Positions 57,400-64,000 of a DNA stretch of 64,000 nucleotides are shown here, in pieces (position 1 is the stretch's first letter; each line of letters begins with the position of its first letter). The notes beneath the pieces were generated by a model, which was not told the DNA's origin, did not search any database, and was given only the letters and a program-made list of their open reading frames with translations. Made by a program: the position numbers and the translations under genes. Origin of the DNA: Gordonia heveisoli (GTDB lineage Bacteria > Actinomycetota > Actinomycetes > Mycobacteriales > Mycobacteriaceae); contig NZ_JASXSH010000020.1 of the NCBI RefSeq assembly GCF_030315745.1, forward strand, positions 1-64,000, read 5' to 3'.

Positions 57400-58821
57400 G
57401 TGCACATCCGCGACCGACTTCACCGACCGTGCGCGGCGACCGCAGCAGCACTACTCCTGACCGTCTCGTCACTGGTCGGTGGTCCTGGTTCACCGGCGGC
57501 CGCGACCACCCCGCCGCATATCGACCCGGGCGCTCTGATCCGGTCAGCACCGCGCGCTCCACTGCAGCCGACGGAGCAGCGACACTTCTGCACGAGCGGC
57601 ACGATCACCCGTCCGGTCGCCGAACCGGGTGCCGCGCAGGCGATGATGAATCTGCCGCAAGCATGGCGGTTCAGTCGCGGCGCGGGACAACGCGTCGCCG
57701 TCATCGACACCGGGGTGAGTCCGCATCCCCGACTCGGCCGGGTCGTCGCGGGTGGTGACTACGTCTCGACCGGTACCGGCCTCGAAGATTGCGATGCGCA
57801 CGGCACCCTGGTCGCCGGAATCATCGCGGCACGACCCAGTGCCGACGACGGATTCGCCGGGGTGGCACCGGATTCGACGATCATCGCGATCCGGCAGTCC
57901 AGTGGCGCCTTCGCCGCCCGTGTCGATCGCCGGACAACAGGCGACCCCGATCCGACGGTCGGGTCGTCGGGTTACGGGTCGGTGCGAACACTGGCGCACG
58001 CGATCGTCCACGCGGTCGACGATCTGCGTGCAACGGTCATCAACATCTCACTGGTGGCGTGCTCACCCAGTGCCGCCAAACTCGACGACCCGGCGCTCGG
58101 TGCCGCGATCAAGCACGCCTACGACCGCAACGTCGTCGTGGTCGTCGCCGCGGGCAACGTCGAGCGCGAAGGTGCCTGCCGACCACAGAATCCCGCCCCG
58201 GCCGGCAACGATCCGACCGGCTGGCGATCGCTGCGCACCATCCCCAGCCCGGCCTGGTTCGCCCCCCATGTCCTGGCCGTCGCGGCGGTGCAGGCGCCGA
58301 CCGGCGCACCCGCCGACTTCAGCCTGCACGGCCCGTGGGTGTCGGTCGCCGCGCCCGGCACCGGGATCGTCAGCCTCGACAGCCGGCCGGGAGCACGGGG
58401 TCTGGTGTCGGCGCAGAGCAGCCCAACCGGCCCACTGTCCCTGATCGGGACGAGTTTCGCCGCACCGTATGTGTCCGGCACCGTCGCATTGGTACGTGCC
58501 CGTTTCCCCGGACTCGACGCCCGGGCGGTGATGGACCGGATCATCCGCACCGCACATGCTCCCGGCACCGGCCACGACGACCAGATCGGTTACGGCGTCA
58601 TCGATCCCGTCGCCGCACTCACCGCGGTGCTGCCCGGCTCCGCGGTGAATCCGAACTCCCCGCGGGCGATCGCCGCGCCGGCGATAGAACCAGCCCCCGA
58701 TGATGGGCCGCGGAATGCCGCGCTCGTCGGTGTCGCGATCTGCGCCGTGGTCATGGCCGCGGCACTGGGTGTCTCCTATCCGTACCGGCGGATCAAACGT
58801 CTTGACCCCGAGGACTATTGA
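57400..58821 (+). CDS. mycP4: MycP4 mycosin, membrane-anchored subtilisin-like protease
   Basis: 473 residues from GTG 57400. Signal peptide about 1-35 (CAATAAALLLTVSSLVGG), S8 peptidase domain with the triad Asp103 (VIDTGVS), His134 (DAHGTLVAG) and Ser352 (GTSFAAP), and a C-terminal membrane helix (AALVGVAICAVVMAAALGVSY) with a short basic tail RRIKRLDPEDY. Mycosins stabilise ESX complexes and cleave some substrates. All catalytic residues are present. It lies directly after eccD4. Confidence 0.96.
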   Translation: MHIRDRLHRPCAATAAALLLTVSSLVGGPGSPAAATTPPHIDPGALIRSAPRAPLQPTEQRHFCTSGTITRPVAEPGAAQAMMNLPQAWRFSRGAGQRVAVIDTGVSPHPRLGRVVAGGDYVSTGTGLEDCDAHGTLVAGIIAARPSADDGFAGVAPDSTIIAIRQSSGAFAARVDRRTTGDPDPTVGSSGYGSVRTLAHAIVHAVDDLRATVINISLVACSPSAAKLDDPALGAAIKHAYDRNVVVVVAAGNVEREGACRPQNPAPAGNDPTGWRSLRTIPSPAWFAPHVLAVAAVQAPTGAPADFSLHGPWVSVAAPGTGIVSLDSRPGARGLVSAQSSPTGPLSLIGTSFAAPYVSGTVALVRARFPGLDARAVMDRIIRTAHAPGTGHDDQIGYGVIDPVAALTAVLPGSAVNPNSPRAIAAPAIEPAPDDGPRNAALVGVAICAVVMAAALGVSYPYRRIKRLDPEDY

Positions 58822-58854
58822 CCAACGACATCACTGCACCCGGATACGCGGAGA

Positions 58855-59595
58855 TCAGCGAGACCCTCGCCGACGCGCCGCCGACTTCCCGAAGTTGCGA
58901 CCGGGCACCTTCCCGGCGGCCTCTCGTGCGGCACGTTTGGCAGCCGTCTTCTCCTTGGCGGATCGCTTCCGGTGTTCCTCCGTGCCGCCGCGGGATGAGT
59001 TGACCCCACGGCCACGCACGATGCCGACGAAGTCTTCGGTGACATCGTCGGTGGGCGCGGGCCAGCACAACGCGACAATACTCGCGGGCGCATCCGTGAC
59101 GACCCGATGAGCGAGATCCTTCCGGTGGTGTAGCCGGGCCAACGACTGCGGGACGACCAGCACCCCGACCCCGGCCGCAACCAATTCGACGGCGTCGGCG
59201 GTGGTCTCCGGCCGATGCTCGATCATCGTGCCGGGCAACCCTTCCCACGCCAGGACCGCGTCCAGGGGCTGCAGCAGTTGCTCGTCGGCGAGGTCGGCGA
59301 CCGTCAGCTGCGCCGCCGCCGTCAGATAGTGGTCGACGCCCGCGATCACGACGGTGTCCTCGGTGTAGAGCTCGACCGTGTTCAGCGCCGATCCGCCATC
59401 GGAGGCGACCAAACGGGTGAGTGCCGCATCGACGTCGCCGTCGGCGATCAGACGGATCGCATCGGGCACCTCGCACGCGTGAAGTTCGAGCCGAATGCCG
59501 GGATGGCGCTGCGTCCAGCGTCGCGCCCACTTCCCAGGCGTGGTGCCGGGCACGTAGGCCAGCCGAAAGCGCGGCTGCTCGTCGTCGGTGGTCAC
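58855..59595 (-). CDS. LysR-type substrate-binding domain protein without HTH, with basic tail
   Basis: 246 residues from GTG 59595. Residues 10-195 follow the LysR effector-binding fold (FRLAYVPGTTPGKWARRWTQRHPGIRLELH, DVDAALTRL, LAWEGLPGTMIEHRPETTADAVELVAAGVGVLVVPQSLARLH). The N-terminal winged helix of LysR regulators is absent. The last about 45 residues are Lys/Arg-rich (EEHRKRSAKEKTAAKRAARE ... ARRRGSR) and disordered, a likely nucleic-acid contact. It occupies the position where eccB4 follows mycP4 in M. tuberculosis. It may act as a co-regulator; that is inference. Confidence 0.8.
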   Translation of the reverse strand: MTTDDEQPRFRLAYVPGTTPGKWARRWTQRHPGIRLELHACEVPDAIRLIADGDVDAALTRLVASDGGSALNTVELYTEDTVVIAGVDHYLTAAAQLTVADLADEQLLQPLDAVLAWEGLPGTMIEHRPETTADAVELVAAGVGVLVVPQSLARLHHRKDLAHRVVTDAPASIVALCWPAPTDDVTEDFVGIVRGRGVNSSRGGTEEHRKRSAKEKTAAKRAAREAAGKVPGRNFGKSAARRRGSR

Positions 59596-59629
59596 GCTGC
59601 CAGGTTATCCGGAACGATCGCCGCGGGTG

Positions 59630-60511
59630 TCATCGCAGGTGGAGCACAGCGGCGGTGATCGCGGCCATCTCACGCTCACCCAACCCGTTCGGATGAACCG
59701 GCACCAGTTGGGTGGCACCGACCACCGGTTCCACCCAGCGAACCCCGACGGGACGGCAGCTGTCGTGCCCGACCGATGGCGTCGTGACGTCCACGTAGAT
59801 CACCCCGGTCTCGCCCGCAGCCCGGCGGATCGCCGCGTTGAGCTCAGCCTGAACTCCGTGCGCGTACGGGAAATCGCCTGCCGCGATCGGGAATTGGGGG
59901 CACGGACGATAGCGGTCGGGCAACAGCAGCGGGTAGCTGAGGACCGCAACGCGCGCGTTCGGCGCCTTCACCCGGACAGCCCCCATCGCCCTCACGAGCT
60001 TGGGATAGGTGACGGTGCGAATCTCCCGCCCGATGCTGTCCCCGTAGGTGGCCCGGCACGGAGCTCCTTGCCCCAGCGTCGCCATCGCCGCCGTCACGCA
60101 CTTGCGAACGGTGTCGGCGAAGATCATCCCGTCATTGCCACCGATGGTGAAAGTGACCAGGTCGGTCCGCGAGGACAGGGCGTCGAGCTGCGGTTTCACC
60201 CCGGGGTGCTGCGACGCGAAGAAGTCGGCGGTCGTGGCACCGGCGCAGCTGACATCGGTGAGCCGATAGCCGAACTCCCGTGCCAGGCGACCGGAGAAGT
60301 TGTTCGACGACCGATAGCAGTCGCGAGGTGAGTCGGCCGCTGCCGGTGCGACACTCGCCGCCGACGAATAGCTGTCGCCGAGCGCGACATAGTCGACTGG
60401 GCCGCCCGTCACGGTCGGGGCCGCACCCGAACTACCGGCGCCGACCGTGGTGGCGACGACAAACAGTGCGGCGGCCAGCGCAGCGGTGCGCAGGAATGTG
60501 ATCGGTGACAT
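59630..60511 (-). CDS. Secreted SGNH/GDSL hydrolase
   Basis: 293 residues from ATG 60511. Signal peptide MSPITFLRTAALAAALFVVATTVGAGSSGAA. SGNH blocks: block I YVALGDSYSS (Ser nucleophile), block III TFTIGGNDG (Asn), block V VHPNGLGEREM (His). Cysteines in DCYRSS, DVSCAGATT, RKCVTAA, APCRAT, RPCPQF and DSCRPVG could form three disulfides, as in streptomycete SGNH lipases. A probable secreted esterase or lipase, substrate unknown. Confidence 0.9.
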   Translation of the reverse strand: MSPITFLRTAALAAALFVVATTVGAGSSGAAPTVTGGPVDYVALGDSYSSAASVAPAAADSPRDCYRSSNNFSGRLAREFGYRLTDVSCAGATTADFFASQHPGVKPQLDALSSRTDLVTFTIGGNDGMIFADTVRKCVTAAMATLGQGAPCRATYGDSIGREIRTVTYPKLVRAMGAVRVKAPNARVAVLSYPLLLPDRYRPCPQFPIAAGDFPYAHGVQAELNAAIRRAAGETGVIYVDVTTPSVGHDSCRPVGVRWVEPVVGATQLVPVHPNGLGEREMAAITAAVLHLR

Positions 60512-60592
60512 ATCTGTCGGTATCACAGATACACCGCGGCCGACGGTGATCGGACGCTTCTGGGTCACCCGAGCCGGGTCACCCCGGCGGGG

Positions 60593-61549
60593 CTACCGTC
60601 CGCCGGTACGCGACGGCCGCAACTCGCGCGGCAGCGCGAAGGTGAGCGTCTCGTTGGCCGTGTTGACCGTCTCGACCGTGCTGTAACCGCGTTCGTCCAG
60701 GTAGTCGAGCACACCACGGACCAACACCTCGGGCACCGAGGCTCCGGAGGTGACACCGACGGTGCTGACCCCGTCGAGCCAGGACTCGTCGATTTCGCGT
60801 GCGTAGTCGACCAGATGGCCTGCCCGCGCACCCGCCTGCAGCGCGACCTCGACCAACCGCACCGAGTTCGACGAGTTCTGCGATCCCACCACGATGACGA
60901 GATCGCAGTCGGGGGCCATCGCCTTGACCGCGACCTGACGGTTCTGGGTGGCGTAGCAGATGTCGTCGCTCGGCGGGTCCTGCAGATCGGGGAAGCGTTC
61001 CCGCAACCGCTTGACCGTCTCCATCGTCTCGTCGACCGACAGGGTCGTCTGGGACAGCCAGATCACCTTCGACTCGTCACGTACCGAAACCTTGTCCACG
61101 CTGTCGGGTCCGTCGACGATCTGGATGTGTTCCGGCGCCTCACCCGAGGTTCCCTCGACCTCCTCATGACCTTCGTGACCGATGAGCAGGATGTCGTAGT
61201 CGTCCCGTGCGAACCGCTTGGCCTCCTGATGCACCTTGGTCACCAGCGGGCAGGTGGCGTCGATCGTCTGGAGGCTGCGGGCGGCCGCCGTGCGGTGCAC
61301 CTCGGGTGAGACGCCGTGTGCACTGAACACGACGATCGCCCCTTCGGGCACCTCGTCGGTCTCGCCGACGAAGACCGCGCCACGTTCGGTGAGGGTGTCC
61401 ACCACATGCCGGTTGTGCACAATCTCCTTGCGGACGTACACCGGTGCACCATGCTTGTCGAGCGCCCGCTCCACGGTCTCCACCGCCCGGTCGACGCCGG
61501 CACAGTAGCCGCGGGGTTCGGCGAGGAGGACACGCTTGGCTTCAGACAT
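60593..61549 (-). CDS. ispH: 4-hydroxy-3-methylbut-2-enyl diphosphate reductase IspH
   Basis: 318 residues. Three cluster cysteines in [26 protein letters not shown] and [26 protein letters not shown] and [10 protein letters not shown] are active-site stretches. A 4Fe-4S enzyme making IPP and DMAPP at the end of the MEP isoprenoid pathway. Divergent from the lipid-droplet gene, as in M. tuberculosis Rv1110/Rv1109c. Confidence 0.96.
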   Translation of the reverse strand: MSEAKRVLLAEPRGYCAGVDRAVETVERALDKHGAPVYVRKEIVHNRHVVDTLTERGAVFVGETDEVPEGAIVVFSAHGVSPEVHRTAAARSLQTIDATCPLVTKVHQEAKRFARDDYDILLIGHEGHEEVEGTSGEAPEHIQIVDGPDSVDKVSVRDESKVIWLSQTTLSVDETMETVKRLRERFPDLQDPPSDDICYATQNRQVAVKAMAPDCDLVIVVGSQNSSNSVRLVEVALQAGARAGHLVDYAREIDESWLDGVSTVGVTSGASVPEVLVRGVLDYLDERGYSTVETVNTANETLTFALPRELRPSRTGGR

Positions 61550-61614
61550 GCCTCAAGGGTACGTGTTCGCGAGTCCCGGTTTGCTCCGCGCGCATGTGAT
61601 GGCAGAGTGTGAGC

Positions 61615-62316
61615 ATGGTTCGCGCACCGTATCCGGCCCGTATCGCCGCAGGACTGATCGTTACGGCGATCGAAGAGACCAAGAAACTCCCCGCGTTGAT
61701 CGTCACCCTACCGATGACCGCAGTGAGCCAGACCCTGCAGGCGGGTATGCGCGCTCAGCAGAATATCGCCGAACTGGCGATCAAGGGTGACGCCGTCCTC
61801 GAGTCGATCTTCGACAAGCCCGACGAACAGCCGGCCTGGGCCCGCTTCGACGAGGATGAGGACACCTCCGAGCTCCACGCCGCGATCGCGACCCCGATCG
61901 AGATCACCCAGACCGACGAATCGGCACCCGCACGCGCCGCCGCGAAGCCGGCGAAGAAGGCAGCGGCCAAGAAGACCGCCCCCAAGCCCGCCGCGGTGGA
62001 CCCGGCGACCGACGACGCAACCGAACCTGCTGCGGGACGTTTCGCGCTGTACAGCTCGGCGCCTGAAGATGTGGTCACCGCGGCCGAGACCGGCGCGCCG
62101 AGACCTGCTGTCGACGGGCAGACTCCCGAGGTCGTCGAGTACCTCGAATACGACGGGCTTACCCTCGCCCAGCTGCGCGCCAAGCTGCGCACCGTCGGCG
62201 CCGACGATCTGGCCGCGCTGGCCGAGTACGAGAAGGACAACCGCAACCGTTCGCCGTTCGTGACCATGCTCGACAATCGGATCGCCGCCCAGAACAAGCG
62301 CCCGTCGACCACGTGA
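61615..62316 (+). CDS. Lipid-droplet-associated type protein (Rv1109c-like)
   Basis: 233 residues from ATG 61615 (GTG 61609 is also possible). The N-terminal amphipathic region ([38 protein letters not shown]) resembles the lipid-coat proteins of storage droplets in rhodococci. The middle (about 100-135) is Ala/Lys/Pro-rich ([20 protein letters not shown]) and the C-terminal [34 protein letters not shown] is a helical domain conserved in this group. Its stop overlaps xseA. Function is inferred from relatives. Confidence 0.75.
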   Translation: MVRAPYPARIAAGLIVTAIEETKKLPALIVTLPMTAVSQTLQAGMRAQQNIAELAIKGDAVLESIFDKPDEQPAWARFDEDEDTSELHAAIATPIEITQTDESAPARAAAKPAKKAAAKKTAPKPAAVDPATDDATEPAAGRFALYSSAPEDVVTAAETGAPRPAVDGQTPEVVEYLEYDGLTLAQLRAKLRTVGADDLAALAEYEKDNRNRSPFVTMLDNRIAAQNKRPSTT

Positions 62317-63575
62317 CCGGCTCACCGAACAGCGCCGAGCATCCCTGGCCGGTTCGGACCGTCAACACCAAGATCGCGGACTGGATCCACCGTCTCGGGC
62401 AGATCTGGGTGGAAGGGCAGATCACCCAGATCAACCGCCGCCCGGGGACCCGGACCGCCTTCCTGACTCTGCGTGACCCGGCAGCCGACATCTCCATATC
62501 GGTCACATGCAGCCCGGATCTCCTGGCGCGCACCGAGATTCCACTCACCGACGGCAGCCACGTCGTCATGTTCGGGCGGCCGAGCTATTACACCGGACGC
62601 GGCACCGTGTCCCTGCGGGTCAGCGACATCCGCCCGGTCGGCATCGGTGAACTGCTGTTGCGGATCGAACGTTTGCGGCAGCTGATGGTCGCCGAAGGTC
62701 TCTTCGATCCCCGACTCAAGCGGCCACTGCCGTTTCTGCCCAACCGGATCGGCCTCATCACCGGCCGCGCCAGTGCGGCCGGCCGCGATGTCCTGTCCGT
62801 CGCCCAGCAGCGTTGGGCGGCAGTCAGTTTCGAAGTTCGCGACGCACCGGTCCAGGGACCGACCGCGGTTCCGGCGATCCTGCGTCACCTCACCGAGCTC
62901 GACGACCACCCCGACGTCGACGTGATCATCATCGCCCGCGGTGGCGGCAGCGTCGAAGACCTACTCCCCTTCTCCGACGAAGCGCTGCTGCGCGCGGTGT
63001 CCGCCTGCACCACACCGGTGGTCAGCGCCATCGGGCACGAACCCGATGCCCCACTGCTCGATCTGGTCGCCGACCTACGCGCCGCCACCCCCACCGACGC
63101 CGCCAAACGGGTCGTCCCCGACGTCGATGCCGAGTTGGCCGCGATCGCCACGCTGCGGCGTCGTAGCGCGCATGCTCTACGGAACTGGGTACGCCGGGAA
63201 GCGCACATCGTCGACGGCCTGCGCGCCCGGCCGGTTCTCGCCCGGCCGCACACCCTCATCGACATCGAGTCTGCCGAGGTCCACCGGTCGCTGCGGGCAG
63301 TGCGTCGCGACATCCTCCGCCACCTCGATGCCGAGGATCGGCGCACCGAACATCTGTCGGCCCGGCTGTCCACGCTGGGACCCGCTCAAACCCTGGCCCG
63401 CGGATACGCCGTCATCACCCGCGCCGAGAGTTCCGGCGCGGGTCCGGGTGGCACCATCGTGTCGTCGGTGCGGGATCTGCCCGCGGACGCACGGGTGCGG
63501 ATCCGGGTGGCCGACGGCTCCGCCCACGCCACGGTCGACCCGGACCCGGCACCGCAGAAAGGACCCACCTCGTGA
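62313..63575 (+). CDS. xseA: Exodeoxyribonuclease VII large subunit
   Basis: 420 residues from GTG 62313, overlapping the previous stop. N-terminal OB-fold ([25 protein letters not shown], about 30-110), catalytic domain with [19 protein letters not shown] and [18 protein letters not shown], a long coiled coil (about 250-350), and the C-terminal LARGYAVIT segment. It degrades single-stranded DNA with XseB. Confidence 0.96.
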   Translation: MTGSPNSAEHPWPVRTVNTKIADWIHRLGQIWVEGQITQINRRPGTRTAFLTLRDPAADISISVTCSPDLLARTEIPLTDGSHVVMFGRPSYYTGRGTVSLRVSDIRPVGIGELLLRIERLRQLMVAEGLFDPRLKRPLPFLPNRIGLITGRASAAGRDVLSVAQQRWAAVSFEVRDAPVQGPTAVPAILRHLTELDDHPDVDVIIIARGGGSVEDLLPFSDEALLRAVSACTTPVVSAIGHEPDAPLLDLVADLRAATPTDAAKRVVPDVDAELAAIATLRRRSAHALRNWVRREAHIVDGLRARPVLARPHTLIDIESAEVHRSLRAVRRDILRHLDAEDRRTEHLSARLSTLGPAQTLARGYAVITRAESSGAGPGGTIVSSVRDLPADARVRIRVADGSAHATVDPDPAPQKGPTS

Positions 63576-63814
63576 GCACCGACGACAGCATGCCCGCGCC
63601 GGTCGACACCCTCGGTTACGAGCAGGCGCGCGACGAGCTCGCCGACATCGTGGCGACCCTCGAACACGGTGGTCTGGACCTCGACGCGTCCCTGGCCCTG
63701 TGGGAGCGCGGCGAAGCCCTCGCGACCCGTTGCGAACAGCACCTGGCAGGTGCCCGCGAGCGCATCGAATCGGTCCTGGCGCGCGAGGACGAGGACGACT
63801 CCGCGGACGACTGA
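63572..63814 (+). CDS. xseB: Exodeoxyribonuclease VII small subunit
   Basis: 80 residues, GTG 63572 overlapping the xseA stop as GTGA. The conserved [37 protein letters not shown] is the XseB helical hairpin; the C-terminus is acidic (EDEDDSADD). It forms the multi-copy small-subunit sheath of exonuclease VII. Confidence 0.95.
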   Translation: MSTDDSMPAPVDTLGYEQARDELADIVATLEHGGLDLDASLALWERGEALATRCEQHLAGARERIESVLAREDEDDSADD

Positions 63815-63833
63815 TCCCGGCCGTCGCGAGTGC

Positions 63834-64000
63834 TCACCCCAGCTCCGCGACCGCCTGACGTTCGACGGCGAAGGCGTCGATCTGCTCGGCCCGCACCCCG
63901 TCGTCGGACGCAGGCAGAGATTCGGTGTCCCGCACGTCGACGATGGCCTCGGTACGCGCGGCGGATGCGATGCAGCCTCCGGCCGGACGCAAGATCACGG
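63834..64000 (-). CDS. C-terminal fragment of an unidentified gene
   Basis: An open frame enters from the right edge on the minus strand and stops at 63836-63834. The visible residues include ILRPAGGCIASAARTEAIVD and end AVERQAVAELG. There are 55 codons, with normal GC-rich third positions. I do not recognise the family from this fragment. It is convergent with xseB. Confidence 0.5.
   Translation of the reverse strand, partial: VILRPAGGCIASAARTEAIVDVRDTESLPASDDGVRAEQIDAFAVERQAVAELG

Overview
The window reads as a high-GC actinobacterial chromosome of the order Mycobacteriales, most likely Gordonia or a close relative. The evidence is a gene order close to that of Mycobacterium tuberculosis from about Rv3391 to Rv3449: the imuA'/imuB/dnaE2 mutasome, guaA, choD-guaB3-guaB2, sigD-rsdA, whiB3, groES-groEL1, alr-tsaE-tsaB-rimI-tsaD, nnr, glmS, glmM-rpsI-rplM and ESX-4. 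Further signs are GroEL1 with a His-rich tail, a WhiB3-type protein and a DUF222/13E12 HNH gene. Genus is inferred from memory of gene content and was not tested.

Layout. 1-2428 is the end of an integrated element: three small phage-type genes, one resembling a P27-type small terminase subunit, converge on a large serine integrase whose 5' end abuts the start of trmL. 2.9-12.2 kb is a DNA-damage block: dnaE2, imuB, imuA' and an Rv2578c-type radical SAM gene, with LexA boxes in front of dnaE2, imuA' and the radical SAM gene; a fused acyl-CoA reductase/SDR gene sits between dnaE2 and imuB. 12.2-17.3 kb holds a Ser/Thr kinase and a LiaFSR-like envelope-stress set (PspC-domain histidine kinase, LuxR-type regulator, divergent PspC/LiaF-like protein). 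17.3-26 kb holds purine genes (guaA, guaB3, guaB2), an ECF biotin transporter (bioYMN), a Nudix hydrolase and a GMC sterol oxidase. 26-34.2 kb holds DUF5319, rsdA-sigD, an Rv3415c-like gene, whiB3, groES-groEL1 behind a CIRCE operator, and a MarR/MFS divergent pair with a perfect 31-bp operator-like dyad.

34.2-39.2 kb is one tightly overlapping operon, alr-hydrolase-tsaE-tsaB-rimI-tsaD (cell-wall D-alanine and tRNA t6A synthesis). 39.3-43.6 kb holds nnr, glmS and an alpha/beta hydrolase. 43.6-45.1 kb is an uncharacterised, translationally coupled three-gene operon of helical proteins. It is followed by a HAD protein and a frameshifted 13E12/HNH gene. 47.8-50.1 kb holds glmM, rpsI and rplM. 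50.3-58.8 kb is an ESX-4 type VII secretion locus (Rv3446c-like, eccC4, eccD4, mycP4) that lacks the expected esxT/esxU pair and eccB4 at their usual places. 58.9-64 kb moves to a different syntenic block: a LysR-type substrate-binding protein without a DNA-binding domain, an SGNH hydrolase, ispH, a lipid-droplet-type protein, xseA-xseB and the end of an unidentified gene.

Most likely to repay study: the two mirror-oriented identical LexA boxes; the serine-integrase/trmL junction; the ESX-4 locus without local EsxT/U and EccB4 alongside the unexplained coupled trio; and the 15-bp tandem repeat lying on the kinase/regulator stop-start junction.
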